Of a stretch of DNA of 64,000 nucleotides, positions 53,055-62,076 are shown piece after piece; position 1 is the first letter of the stretch; each line of letters opens with the position of its first letter. Source of the DNA: ZC4RG30 sp035556135 (GTDB taxonomy: Bacteria; Pseudomonadota; Gammaproteobacteria; Steroidobacterales; Steroidobacteraceae); the NCBI GenBank assembly GCA_035556135.1, contig DATMFO010000003.1, positions 868,001 through 932,000 on the forward strand, given 5' to 3'. The position numbers and the translations under genes are program-made. The notes beneath the pieces were generated by a model. It ran no database searches. It saw only the letters and a list, made by a program, of their open reading frames with translations, and was not told the origin of the DNA.

Positions 53055-54005
53055 TCAGTCTTCCCTGAGCACGGCCAGGAGGGCCTGCATGTCGTCCGGC
53101 AGCTCCGACTCCACCTCGATGGGTTTGCCGGTGACCGGATGTTCGAACGCCAGCTTCGCCGCATGCAGCGCCTGGCGGCGGAACCCGGCCAGCGCCGCGC
53201 GCTGTGCCGGCGTCGCTCGCGCCGTGAGCTGGCGCCGGCCGCCGTACAGCGGATCACCCACCAGGGGATGGCCGATGTGCGCCAGGTGCACGCGGATCTG
53301 GTGGGTGCGGCCGGTTTCCAGCATCACGCGCAGGAGGCTGTGGAAAGTGAAGCGCTCCACAAGCCGGTAATGCGTCACGGCCTCGCGACCATCTGCACGC
53401 ACGGCCTGGCGCAACCGGTCGGTGCGATGACGGCCGATGGGCTTGTCCACGGTGCCGCCGCCCGTCATGGCGCCCACACAAAGAGCGAGGTACTCGCGCG
53501 ACACCTCATGCAGCCGCAGCATTTCCACCAGCGCGGTGTGCGCCTCGATCGTGCGGGCCACCACCAGCAGGCCGCTGGTGTCCTTGTCGATGCGATGGAC
53601 GATGCCGGCACGGGGCACGGCAGCGAGGCCGGGGTCCAGCGCCAGCAACCCGTTCTGCAAGGTGTGCGCGGCATTGCCCGCGCCGGGATGCACCACCAGG
53701 CCCGCCGGCTTGTCGATCACGAAGACATGCCGGTCACGATGGCGCACCACCAGCGGCATGCGCTCGGGTGCCACCCGCTCGTCGAGCTGCGGCTTCGCAC
53801 GCAGCAGCACCGATTCCCCGCCGTAGACGGCATCGCGCGGTCGGGCCGGCCGGCCATCCACCGCCACGGCGCCCTCCCGGATCCACCCGGCCAGGCGCGA
53901 ACGGGAATACTGCGGCAGGGCCGCGGCCAGCGCCTGGTCCAGCCGCTGCCCGCCCGGGCATTGCGGCAATGTAAGGCGGTGCTCGATCAGGGAGTCGGGG
54001 GTCAT
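53055..54005 (-). CDS. rluD: 23S rRNA pseudouridine synthase RluD
   Basis: 316 residues. N-terminal S4 domain (GQRLDQALAAALPQYSRSRL), then catalytic domain with HRIDKDTSGLLVVAR (catalytic Asp) and RTHQIRVHLAHIGHPLVGDP; C-terminal QALHAAKLAFEHPVTG. It makes pseudouridines 1911/1915/1917 in helix 69 of 23S rRNA. ATG 54005 lacks a ribosome-binding site; 17 bases separate it from the bamD start on the other strand. Confidence 0.95.
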   Translation of the reverse strand: MTPDSLIEHRLTLPQCPGGQRLDQALAAALPQYSRSRLAGWIREGAVAVDGRPARPRDAVYGGESVLLRAKPQLDERVAPERMPLVVRHRDRHVFVIDKPAGLVVHPGAGNAAHTLQNGLLALDPGLAAVPRAGIVHRIDKDTSGLLVVARTIEAHTALVEMLRLHEVSREYLALCVGAMTGGGTVDKPIGRHRTDRLRQAVRADGREAVTHYRLVERFTFHSLLRVMLETGRTHQIRVHLAHIGHPLVGDPLYGGRRQLTARATPAQRAALAGFRRQALHAAKLAFEHPVTGKPIEVESELPDDMQALLAVLRED

Positions 54006-54010
54006 TCGGC

Positions 54011-54017
54011 TATACTA
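54011..54017. promoter_or_regulatory. Shared -10-like element between bamD and rluD
   Basis: TATACT (54011-54016, plus strand) and TAGTAT (54017-54012, minus strand) overlap. Each ends six bases before the ATG of its own gene (bamD 54023, rluD 54005). No good -35 lies at 17 +/- 1 on either side, so promoter function is uncertain and may be for one direction only. Confidence 0.35.
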
Positions 54018-54022
54018 CCGTG

Positions 54023-54829
54023 ATGACCGCACCGACCGTTTTGTTGCGCAACCTGCTGATCATGCTGATGGGCGCGCTCGTGCTGGCCGGCTGCGCCACC
54101 GGTCGCGACGGCGCGCAGCAGCGGCTGTCCCGCTTCGGCCCCGACGCGCTCTACGACCAGGGCAGGCGCGCCATCCGCGCCAGCGACTGGGGCGAGGCAG
54201 TGAACATCTTCGAGGCGCTGAACGCGCGTTATCCCTTCACGCCCCACGCCAAGCAGGGGCGCCTGGACGTCATCTTCGCCTACTACAAGCTGGGCGAGAA
54301 GGAATCCGGGCGAGATGCCGCCGATACCTTCATCCGCGAGAACCCGAAGGATCCGCGCATCGACTACGCGTACTACCTGCGTGGCCTCATCGACTACGAG
54401 CGCACTCCCGGCCTGCCCCATCGCATCTTCAACATCGACCTGGCCGAGCGTGTGCCCTCCACTGCGCGCGACTCGTTCGAGTCCTTCCGCACCGTGGTCA
54501 CCGAGTACCCGCAGAGCCGCTACGCCCACGATGCCCGCCTGCGCATGATCTACCTGCGCAACCGGCTGGCCGACTACGAAGTGCGTGTTGCCGACCACTA
54601 CCTGCAGCGCGGTGCATGGGTCGCGGCGGCGCGACGCGCCGAGCAGACGATCGAGCAGTACGATGGTGCCCCGGCGGTGAAGGAAGCCCTGCGCATCATG
54701 ATCTACAGCTACCGCAAGCTGAACTACGACGACCTTGCCGCCAACACCGAAAAGGTGTTCGAGACGAACTTCCCCGGGGAGTCCACCGAAGTGGCGCGCA
54801 AGGAAAAGCGTTGGTGGAAGCCCTGGTAA
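54023..54829 (+). CDS. bamD: Outer-membrane assembly lipoprotein BamD (ComL)
   Basis: 268 residues from ATG 54023 (GTG 54020 is adjacent). Lipobox VLAGC with Cys24; TPR-type helix pairs: LYDQGRRAIRASDWGEAVNIF, here noted as GRRAIRASDWGEAVNIF, then ARYPFTPHAKQGRLDVIFAY, AADTFIRENP and FRTVVTEYPQSRYAHDARLRM. It is a component of the BAM complex that inserts beta-barrels into the outer membrane. Divergent from rluD, as in Pseudomonas. It ends 12 bases before the nadE 3' end (convergent). Confidence 0.96.
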   Translation: MTAPTVLLRNLLIMLMGALVLAGCATGRDGAQQRLSRFGPDALYDQGRRAIRASDWGEAVNIFEALNARYPFTPHAKQGRLDVIFAYYKLGEKESGRDAADTFIRENPKDPRIDYAYYLRGLIDYERTPGLPHRIFNIDLAERVPSTARDSFESFRTVVTEYPQSRYAHDARLRMIYLRNRLADYEVRVADHYLQRGAWVAAARRAEQTIEQYDGAPAVKEALRIMIYSYRKLNYDDLAANTEKVFETNFPGESTEVARKEKRWWKPW

Positions 54830-54841
54830 AGGGACAGCCGG

Positions 54842-56530
54842 CTAGCGGCGATAGCCGCTGGTGATGGGATAACGCCAGTCGCGTCCGAAGGCGCGGCGGC
54901 TCACGCGCACGCCGGGCGGCGCCTGCCGCCGTTTGTATTCGTTGCGCTTCACAAGGTCGAGCACCCGCCCCACCACGGCACGGTCAAAACCGCGCGTGAC
55001 GATCTCGTCCACCGAGAGGTCTTCCTCGATGAAGGCCTCGAGGATGGCATCGAGCACCTCATAGGGCGGCAGCGAATCCGCATCCTTCTGGTCGGGACGC
55101 AGTTCCGCTGACGGCTCGCGCTCCAGCACGCGGGCGGGGATGGGCGGCTGGCCGCCGGACTCCCCGCGCCTGCGTGCCAACTCGTTGCGGTAATGCGCCA
55201 GGCGGTAGACCAGCAGCTTGCTGCAGTCCTTGATGGGCGCGAAGCCGCCGTTCATGTCGCCATACAGCGTGGCGTAACCCACGGCCATCTCGCTCTTGTT
55301 GCCCGTGGTCAGCAGCATGCGGCCGGACTTGTTGGAGATGGCCATCAGCAGCACGCCGCGGCAACGGGCCTGGATGTTCTCCTCGGTGGCGTCCGGTCGC
55401 GTGCCGGCGAACTGCTCCGCCAGCGCGGCCAGCGTTGCTTCGAACATGCCCTCGATGGAGATCACGCTGTAGGCCACCCCCATGGTGCGCGCCTGCAGGG
55501 CCGCGTCATCGCGGCTCATCTGGCTTGTGTAGCGCGAGGGCATCATCACCACCTGCACGCGGTCGGCGCCCAGCGCGTCGACGGCCACTGCCAGCGTCAG
55601 TGCGGAGTCCACGCCGCCGGAGAGTCCCATCACCACGCCGGGGAAACGGTGCTTGTTCACGTAGTCGCGCACGCCGAGGACCAGGGCGCGGTAAACGCTC
55701 TCCTCGTCGCCGAGTTCTGGTGCCACGGCCTCTGCAGCCACCGGGCGGAAGGCAATGCGCCCCTGCGCATCGCGGGCGGCCCGCAGCAGCACCACCGACT
55801 CCTCGAAGGCCGCGGCTCGCAGCACCACCTCGCCGGCGGCATCGATCGCGCAGGAGCGGCCGTCGAACACCAGCTCGTCCTGGCCGCCCACGAGGTTCAC
55901 ATAGGCAATCGGCAGGCCTGTCTCGGCCACGCGCTCGCGCAGCACCGCCTCGCGCGCGCGCTGCTTGCGCTGCTCGTAGGGCGAGGCATTGAGCACCAGC
56001 AGGGCCTCGGCGCCGCGCTCCTTCGCGCCGCGTGCCGGGCCGGACTCCCACACGTCCTCGCAGATGGCCAGGCCCAGCCGCAATCCCATGAAATCGGTGA
56101 CCGTCATGCCCGTGCCCGGCGTGAAGTAGCGCTTCTCGTCGAACACCTGGTAGTTCGGCAGTGACATCTTGCGGCAGTTGACCGGCGCCTGCCCGGGGAC
56201 CAGCAGGCAGGCGGCGTTGTAGATCACCGGGCGCCCGGCGCTGCCTTCATATTCGGGATAACCCAGCAGGATGGCCGGCAGGCCGGAGTCCGGATCGCTG
56301 ACCTCGCGCGTGAGCTCCTGCACGGCCTGCTCCACCTGGATGCGCATCCCGCGGTGGAACAGCAGATCCTCGGGCGGATAGCCGCTGAGCGTGAGCTCGG
56401 GGAACACGACCAGGTCGGCTCCCTGCTGGCGCGCAGCGCGCGCCGTCTCGCGCACGCGCTGCGCGTTGCCCTGCACGTCGCCGACCAGCAGGTTCAGCTG
56501 CGCCAGCGCGATGCAGGGATCGCGTGCCAT
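54842..56530 (-). CDS. nadE: Glutamine-dependent NAD+ synthetase NadE
   Basis: 562 residues. N-terminal nitrilase-like glutaminase domain with the Glu45-Lys-Cys triad: FPELTLSGYPPEDLLF, NCRKMSLPNYQVFDE and LAICEDVWE. C-terminal synthetase domain has the PPi-loop GLSGGVDSALT near residue 303 and TGNKSEMAVGYATLYGD. Ammonia from glutamine is channelled to amidate NaAD. ATG 56530 lies nine bases after the sucD stop and reads the same way, so co-transcription with sucCD is possible. Confidence 0.97.
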   Translation of the reverse strand: MARDPCIALAQLNLLVGDVQGNAQRVRETARAARQQGADLVVFPELTLSGYPPEDLLFHRGMRIQVEQAVQELTREVSDPDSGLPAILLGYPEYEGSAGRPVIYNAACLLVPGQAPVNCRKMSLPNYQVFDEKRYFTPGTGMTVTDFMGLRLGLAICEDVWESGPARGAKERGAEALLVLNASPYEQRKQRAREAVLRERVAETGLPIAYVNLVGGQDELVFDGRSCAIDAAGEVVLRAAAFEESVVLLRAARDAQGRIAFRPVAAEAVAPELGDEESVYRALVLGVRDYVNKHRFPGVVMGLSGGVDSALTLAVAVDALGADRVQVVMMPSRYTSQMSRDDAALQARTMGVAYSVISIEGMFEATLAALAEQFAGTRPDATEENIQARCRGVLLMAISNKSGRMLLTTGNKSEMAVGYATLYGDMNGGFAPIKDCSKLLVYRLAHYRNELARRRGESGGQPPIPARVLEREPSAELRPDQKDADSLPPYEVLDAILEAFIEEDLSVDEIVTRGFDRAVVGRVLDLVKRNEYKRRQAPPGVRVSRRAFGRDWRYPITSGYRR

Positions 56531-56539
56531 CGCGGCGGG

Positions 56540-57703
56540 CTACTTCTTGCGCGCCGGCCGGCTCGCGGCGCGGCGCCGGGCGGCTGGACGTTTCGCAGCC
56601 GCCGGCTTCCTGGCGGTCTTCTTCGCCGCGGTGGCCTTGCGGGCCACCTTGCTGGCCGTCTTGCGCACCACCTTGGTGGCCTTGTTGGCCTTGCTGCCAG
56701 ACTTCGCCTTGCCTGCGGTCTTCCCGGCAGCCTTCTTGCCTGCTTTCTTGCGCGCGGCGGACTTGCCGGCACCGGCGCGCATCGCGGCCGGCCGCTCGCC
56801 CACCGCGCTGGCAGCGGCAATCTGCTTGCGGCGGGCGCCCAGCATTTCGGCCATGGCCGAGCCCAGTTCGGCGGGGCTCTTCACGGTGCGCACGCCCGCG
56901 GCTTCCAGCGCGCGGTACTTGTCGGCCGCCGTGCCCTTGCCGCCGGCCACCACGGCGCCGGCATGGCCCATGCGCTTGCCCGGGGGCGCGGTGACACCGG
57001 CGATGTAGGCCACCACCGGCTTGCTGACATAGCGGGCGATGTGTGCGGCTGCGGCTTCTTCATCGCTGCCGCCGATCTCGCCCACCATCACGATGCCTTC
57101 GGTCTGCGGGTCGCGCTCGAACAGCTCGATCACGTCGATGAAGTTCATGCCGCGCACCGGGTCGCCACCGATGCCCACGCAGGTGCTCTGGCCCAGGCCG
57201 ATCTGCGTGGTCTGGTTCACCGCCTCGTAGGTGAGCGTGCCGGAGCGAGAAACGATGCCCACGCAGCCCTTCTTGTGGATGAAGCCGGGCATGATGCCGA
57301 TCTTGCATTCATCCGGCGTGATCACGCCGGGGCAGTTCGGACCGATCAGACGCGTGGGCTTGCCGGCCAGGGCCGCCTTCACGCGGATCATGTCGTTCAC
57401 CGGGATGCCTTCGGTGATGCAGACCACCAGCTCGATGCCCGCATCGGCGGCCTCGAGGATGGCGTCGGCCGCGAAGGCCGCCGGTACGTAGATCATGCTC
57501 ACCGTGGCCGAGGTGGCGGCCACGGCCTGGTGCACGGTGTCGAACACAGGAAGATCCAGGTGCTGCGTGCCGCCGCGGCCCGGCGTGATGCCGCCGACGA
57601 TGCGGGTGCCGTAGGCCAGGCACTGCTGGGCATGGAAGGTGCCCTGCTTGCCGGTGAATCCCTGGACGATGACCCTGGTGCGCTTGTTGACGAGAATGCT
57701 CAT
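56540..57703 (-). CDS. sucD: Succinyl-CoA ligase alpha subunit SucD with a Lys/Ala-rich C-terminal extension
   Basis: 387 residues from ATG 57703; E. coli SucD has 289. The first ~290 residues are full-length SucD: QGFTGKQGTFHAQQ, GPNCPGVITPDECKIG, GIGGDPVRGMNF, and phospho-His247 in GKRMGHAGAVVAGGKGT. From ~291 to 387 comes a low-complexity tail almost entirely of Lys, Ala, Arg, Thr, Gly, Ser, Pro and Val, with KKAGKKAAGKTAGKAK and KATAAKKTARKPAAAKRP repeats, like histone H1 or AlgP. The frame is uninterrupted and has no second start, so this is one polypeptide unless processed. It makes succinyl-CoA and GTP/ATP interconvert in the TCA cycle; downstream of sucC by 25 bases. Confidence 0.96.
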   Translation of the reverse strand: MSILVNKRTRVIVQGFTGKQGTFHAQQCLAYGTRIVGGITPGRGGTQHLDLPVFDTVHQAVAATSATVSMIYVPAAFAADAILEAADAGIELVVCITEGIPVNDMIRVKAALAGKPTRLIGPNCPGVITPDECKIGIMPGFIHKKGCVGIVSRSGTLTYEAVNQTTQIGLGQSTCVGIGGDPVRGMNFIDVIELFERDPQTEGIVMVGEIGGSDEEAAAAHIARYVSKPVVAYIAGVTAPPGKRMGHAGAVVAGGKGTAADKYRALEAAGVRTVKSPAELGSAMAEMLGARRKQIAAASAVGERPAAMRAGAGKSAARKKAGKKAAGKTAGKAKSGSKANKATKVVRKTASKVARKATAAKKTARKPAAAKRPAARRRAASRPARKK

Positions 57704-57728
57704 GAATGCGAGTCCTGCGTGATTCGGA

Positions 57729-58895
57729 TCAGCGGTTCTTGGCCGCGGCGACGGCCTTGCGGGCCGCATCGGTGAGGCCCTCGGCGGGGGTGATGGCAAG
57801 ACCGCTGTTGGCCAGCATCTCGCGCGCCTGCGGCGCATTGGTGCCTTCCAGGCGCACCACCACGGGCACCTTCACGCCCACCCGCTGCACCGCCACCATG
57901 ATGCCTTCGGCAATCACATCGCAGCGCACGATGCCACCGAAGATGTTCACCAGGATGGCGCGCACCTTGGGGTTGGAAAGGATCAGCTCGAAAGCCGCAG
58001 TCACGCGCTCGACCGTGGCGCCACCGCCCACGTCGAGGAAGTTGGCCGGCTTGCCACCATGCAGCTTGATGATGTCCATCGTGGCCATGGCAAGGCCTGC
58101 GCCGTTGACCATGCAGGCGATGTCGCCATCGAGGGAGACATAGTTGAGGTCGTGCTCGGCGGCACGGGCTTCGATGGGATCTTCCTGCGACTGGTCACGC
58201 AGCGCGACCAGCTCCGGATGGCGGAACAGCGCGTTGGCATCGATGCCGATCTTGGCATCGAGCGCCACCAGCCCGCCTTCCTTGGTGACGATCAGCGGAT
58301 TGACCTCGACCAGGCTGGCATCCTGCTCGATGTACAGCTTGTACAGCGCCTTCAGGATGGCGGTGAATTCCCCGATCTGCCTGCCGCTGAAGCCGAGGCC
58401 AAAGGCCAGCTCGCGCGCCTGGTACGCCTCGAGGCCCACGGCCGGATGGATGGAGACGCTGAGGATCTTTTCCGGCTCCTTCGCGGCCACTTCCTCGATG
58501 TCCATGCCGCCGGCGGCCGAAGCCACCACGGCAATGCGGCCCTTCTCGCGGTTGAGCGTGAGGCTCAGGTAGATCTCGCGTTCAATGGCCGAACCGGACT
58601 CCACGTAGACCTTCTCGATGGGCAGCCCCTCGGCGCCGGTCTGCTTGGTGACCAGCCGCGTGCCCAGCATGGCCGCCGCGGCGGAACGCACCGACTCGAT
58701 ATCGCGCACTACCTTCACGCCGCCGGCCTTGCCACGACCACCCGCATGAACCTGGGCCTTGACCACCCAGACCGGACCACCGAGTCGGCCGGCCTGGCTG
58801 GCCGCCTCCTCCGCGCTGGAGGCCACATGCCCCTCGGGCACCGGAATGCCGTATTCGGCAAAGATCTTCTTCGACTGGTACTCGTGCAGATTCAT
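57729..58895 (-). CDS. sucC: Succinyl-CoA ligase beta subunit SucC
   Basis: 388 residues from ATG 58895, equal to E. coli; starts MNLHEYQSKKIFAEYGIPVP. ATP-grasp domain VWVVKAQVHAGGRGKAGGVK; LVEVNPLIVTKEGGLVALDAK; MVNGAGLAMATMDIIKLHGG; and LVNIFGGIVRCDVIAEGI. The longer ATG at 58931 is less likely. First gene of sucC-sucD; 101 bases upstream from the divergent pilS start. Confidence 0.98.
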   Translation of the reverse strand: MNLHEYQSKKIFAEYGIPVPEGHVASSAEEAASQAGRLGGPVWVVKAQVHAGGRGKAGGVKVVRDIESVRSAAAAMLGTRLVTKQTGAEGLPIEKVYVESGSAIEREIYLSLTLNREKGRIAVVASAAGGMDIEEVAAKEPEKILSVSIHPAVGLEAYQARELAFGLGFSGRQIGEFTAILKALYKLYIEQDASLVEVNPLIVTKEGGLVALDAKIGIDANALFRHPELVALRDQSQEDPIEARAAEHDLNYVSLDGDIACMVNGAGLAMATMDIIKLHGGKPANFLDVGGGATVERVTAAFELILSNPKVRAILVNIFGGIVRCDVIAEGIMVAVQRVGVKVPVVVRLEGTNAPQAREMLANSGLAITPAEGLTDAARKAVAAAKNR

Positions 58896-58996
58896 GGAGG
58901 TGCGGGTTCCCGGCTGACGGTGACTCGACATTCTAATTGGAAAAGCCGTACCGGGTCACAGTTGCGCCGCCCGCTTGACTGTCCGGGTCAGTCACG

Positions 58997-60655
58997 ATGC
59001 TAGAGTCCCGCGGACAAATGCGTTTCAACGCCCGGAATCTGGTCGCTCCGGTCGAGGGCGCGCCGTCGGACCTGGCCTGGCGCGTCATCGGACTGGTCAA
59101 CATGTACCGCCTGCTGGTGGCCGGCGGGCTTTTTGCCGCCACCCAGTTCGAGACGCTGCGGGAAGTGCTCGGCATCGACCGCCCGGCCGCCATGAACATC
59201 ATCACGGCGGCCTATTTCTTCGCCGGCATCGGGTTGTGGGCGCTCAGGCCCCTGCCCTTCATGAACCTGAGGCTGCTGGCCTTCACGCACGCAGTCACCG
59301 ACTCCATCGCCATTGCCTTTGTGCTCTGGGCCAGCAGCGGCGTGGCCGGCGGACTCGGGATCCTCGTGCTGCTCCCGGTGGGCGCCATGGCGCTGCTCAC
59401 CGGCAACCGCGACGCGCTGTTCATGGCGGCCATCGCCAGCATCGCCATCCAGATGCAGCAGCTGGCGCGCGAGATGGGCAGCGGCACGGACACCGGCGAC
59501 TATGTGAGCGCCGCGGTGCTGGGCATGGTGATCTTCCTGGCGGCACTGCTGGTGCGGCCGCTGGCCAACCGGCTGATCCAGAGCGAGGCGCTGGTCCGCA
59601 AGCAGGAACTGGACCTGGCCAACCTGGCCCAGCTGTCGCAGTACATCGTGCAGCGGCTGCGCGAGAGCATCCTGGTAGTAGATGAAGGGGACCGCATCCG
59701 CCTCATCAACGAACCGGCTGCCGGCATCCTGGGCAATGCCAATGCATGGCCGGATGCGCTGCTGGGGGAATGCTCGCCCCGGCTGCTGTTCCTGCTCACG
59801 GCCTGGCGACAGCACGGCGAGGCCCGCGAGGCCGACACCTTCACCGCAGCCGACGGGGCGCGGCTGATCCGACCGCATTTCGCCCACCTGGGCTCGGCGC
59901 GTCCGGGCCCGGTGCTGGTCTTCCTCGAAGACACCAGCGTGGTGGCCGAGAAGATCCAGCAATCCAAGCTGGCGGCGCTGGGCCGGCTGTCGGCCAGCAT
60001 CGCGCACGAGATCCGCACGCCCATCGGTGCGATGAGCCATGCCAGCCAGCTGCTGGCCGAGTCACCGCACATCCCCCCCGAGGACCGGCGCCTCACGCAG
60101 ATCATCCGCGACAACGCCGAGCGTGTGAGCCAGATCGTGGAGAACGTGCTGGAGCTGTCCCGGCGCGGCACACGCCGGCCGCAGCGCATCGACCTTGCGA
60201 GCTGGACCGGGGAGTTCTGGGCCGAGTTCTGCGCCACGCAGGAGATCGGCACCGACGCCATCCGCGTCGCGGTATCACCCGACGAGGGCACGCGCCTGGA
60301 GATCAGCGCCGATCCCACGCAGCTGCACCAGATCCTGTGGAACCTGTGCCAGAACGCGGTCACGCATGGCCTGAAGCCCGGCGGCGAGGCGGTGGAAATC
60401 CGCTACGGACGCATCCCCGCCAGCGGCCGGCCCTTCATCGAGGTGGCCGATCGCGGCCCGGGCATTGCCGCGGAAGACATGGAGCGGGTGTTCGAACCGT
60501 TCTTCACGCGCGCGGCGCGCGGCACGGGCCTGGGCCTCTTCCTCGCGCGCGAGCTGGCGCAGTCCAACGGCGCCACGCTGCTGCATGAGGCGCGTCCGGA
60601 GGGCGGCAGCCTGTTCCGGCTGGTGTTCACGGACCCGGCCCGCTGGGAAGAATGA
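58997..60655 (+). CDS. pilS: Two-component sensor histidine kinase PilS
   Basis: 552 residues from ATG 58997 (ATG 59018 is possible and would give MRFNARNL...). Six membrane helices in the first ~195 residues (for example LVNMYRLLVAGGLFAATQF, LGILVLLPVGAMALLTG), a PAS-like region (LRESILVVDEGDRIRLINEPA), then HisKA ASIAHEIRTPIGAMS with His337, N-box QILWNLCQNAVTHG, and G-boxes DRGPGI and GTGLGLFLAREL. PilS senses pilin/membrane state and controls the pilin promoter through PilR. It lies beside sucCD, as in Xanthomonas-type genomes. Confidence 0.92.
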   Translation: MLESRGQMRFNARNLVAPVEGAPSDLAWRVIGLVNMYRLLVAGGLFAATQFETLREVLGIDRPAAMNIITAAYFFAGIGLWALRPLPFMNLRLLAFTHAVTDSIAIAFVLWASSGVAGGLGILVLLPVGAMALLTGNRDALFMAAIASIAIQMQQLAREMGSGTDTGDYVSAAVLGMVIFLAALLVRPLANRLIQSEALVRKQELDLANLAQLSQYIVQRLRESILVVDEGDRIRLINEPAAGILGNANAWPDALLGECSPRLLFLLTAWRQHGEAREADTFTAADGARLIRPHFAHLGSARPGPVLVFLEDTSVVAEKIQQSKLAALGRLSASIAHEIRTPIGAMSHASQLLAESPHIPPEDRRLTQIIRDNAERVSQIVENVLELSRRGTRRPQRIDLASWTGEFWAEFCATQEIGTDAIRVAVSPDEGTRLEISADPTQLHQILWNLCQNAVTHGLKPGGEAVEIRYGRIPASGRPFIEVADRGPGIAAEDMERVFEPFFTRAARGTGLGLFLARELAQSNGATLLHEARPEGGSLFRLVFTDPARWEE

Positions 60656-60672
60656 TTTAACATACGCGCAGC

Positions 60673-62067
60673 ATGGCCCAAGCGCGTGTACTCATCGTCG
60701 ACGACGAGCCCGACCTCGTCGAACTGGTGGCACTGACCCTGCAGCGCATGGGACTGGCCTCGCAATCGGCCAGTTCGGTGCGCGAGGCGCAGCGGCAGCT
60801 GCTGGCCGAGTCCTTCGACCTCGTGCTCTGCGACATGCGCCTGCCCGACGGGGATGGCCTCGACCTGCTCGACTGGCTGCAGGCGCGCCTGCCCGGCCTG
60901 CCCTGCGCCGTGATCACCGCGCATGGCAACGTCGAGACCGCCGTGCGGGCGCTGAAGCTGGGCGCCTTCGATTTCGTTTCCAAGCCGCTGGACCTTGCGG
61001 CCCTGCGCCGGCTGATCACCAGCGCCCTGAAGCTGGCCGAACGTACCGATGGCACCGGCTACACCACGCGCGGACCGCGCCTGCTGGGCAACTCGCCACC
61101 GATGCGCCAGCTGCGCGAGATGATCGCGCGTGTCGCCCGCTCGCAGGCACCGGTGCACATCGCCGGAGAGAGCGGCACCGGCAAGGAGCTGGTAGCGAGG
61201 CTGATCCATCTTTCCGGCCCGCGCAGCGAAGGGCCGTTCATCGCGGTGAACTGCGGCGCCATCCCCGGCGAGCTGATGGAAAGCGAGTTCTTCGGCCACA
61301 AGCGCGGCAGTTTCACCGGCGCGGTGGCCGACAAGAAGGGCCTGGTGCAGGGCGCCGATGGCGGCACGCTGTTCCTCGATGAGGTGGCAGATCTGCCCCT
61401 GCACATGCAGGTGAAGCTGCTGCGCGTGATCCAGGAAAAGGCCGTGCGTCCTGTGGGCGAGACCGGCGAGCAGGCCGTGGATGTGCGGCTGCTCTCCGCG
61501 ACGCACAAGCGCCTGGCCGACCTCGTGGCCCATGGCGCCTTCCGCGAAGACCTGTATTACCGCATCAACGTGATCGAGCTGGGCGTGCCGTCGCTGCGCG
61601 AGCGGCCCGGGGACATTCCCGAACTGGCTGCGGACATCCTGGCGCGGCTGGCCCGGCGCACCGGCAGCGAGCCGGTGGAGCTCACGCCGGAGGCGCTGGA
61701 GACACTGTGCGCCTATTCCTTCCCTGGCAATGTGCGCGAGCTGGAGAACATCCTGGAGCGGGCCCTCACGCTTTCGGTGGGCGGGAAGATCCACGCCGAG
61801 GAAATCCGCGTGCGCGCGGTGCCGCGCGTGGAGGCAGCGCCCGCGCCGGTCGCAGCGCTCGCGCCGGCCGGCGCGGCTGCCCTTCCCGGCGCCGCTCCCC
61901 TTGCCACCGGCACTGGCGCGCTGGAAGACCGGCTTGAAGGCATGGAGCGCGAAGCCATCATGCGTGCGCTGGAACAGACCCGCTACAACAAGACAGCGGC
62001 CGCCAGGCTGCTGGGCGTGACCTTCCGCGCGCTGCGCTACCGCATCAAGAAGCTGGGCATCGAATAA
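60673..62067 (+). CDS. pilR: Sigma-54-dependent response regulator PilR (NtrC family)
   Basis: 464 residues. Receiver domain LIVDDEPD (7-14) with phospho-acceptor Asp54 and Lys104. AAA+ domain: Walker A GESGTGKE (165-172), the GSFTGA loop at 212-217 that contacts sigma-54 (as in Pseudomonas PilR, from memory), and Walker B TLFLDE at 232-237. C-terminal Fis-type HTH: RYNKTAAARLLGVTFRALRY. An Ala/Pro-rich linker (~residues 390-420) precedes it. It follows pilS by 17 bases and should activate pilA. Convergent with gdhA by 9 bases. Confidence 0.95.
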   Translation: MAQARVLIVDDEPDLVELVALTLQRMGLASQSASSVREAQRQLLAESFDLVLCDMRLPDGDGLDLLDWLQARLPGLPCAVITAHGNVETAVRALKLGAFDFVSKPLDLAALRRLITSALKLAERTDGTGYTTRGPRLLGNSPPMRQLREMIARVARSQAPVHIAGESGTGKELVARLIHLSGPRSEGPFIAVNCGAIPGELMESEFFGHKRGSFTGAVADKKGLVQGADGGTLFLDEVADLPLHMQVKLLRVIQEKAVRPVGETGEQAVDVRLLSATHKRLADLVAHGAFREDLYYRINVIELGVPSLRERPGDIPELAADILARLARRTGSEPVELTPEALETLCAYSFPGNVRELENILERALTLSVGGKIHAEEIRVRAVPRVEAAPAPVAALAPAGAAALPGAAPLATGTGALEDRLEGMEREAIMRALEQTRYNKTAAARLLGVTFRALRYRIKKLGIE

Positions 62068-62076
62068 GCCGTCGCC

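Noticed and set aside
61309..61326. GSFTGA instead of GAFTGA in PilR
   Set aside because: As I recall it, Pseudomonas PilR has the same variant, so it is not a defect.
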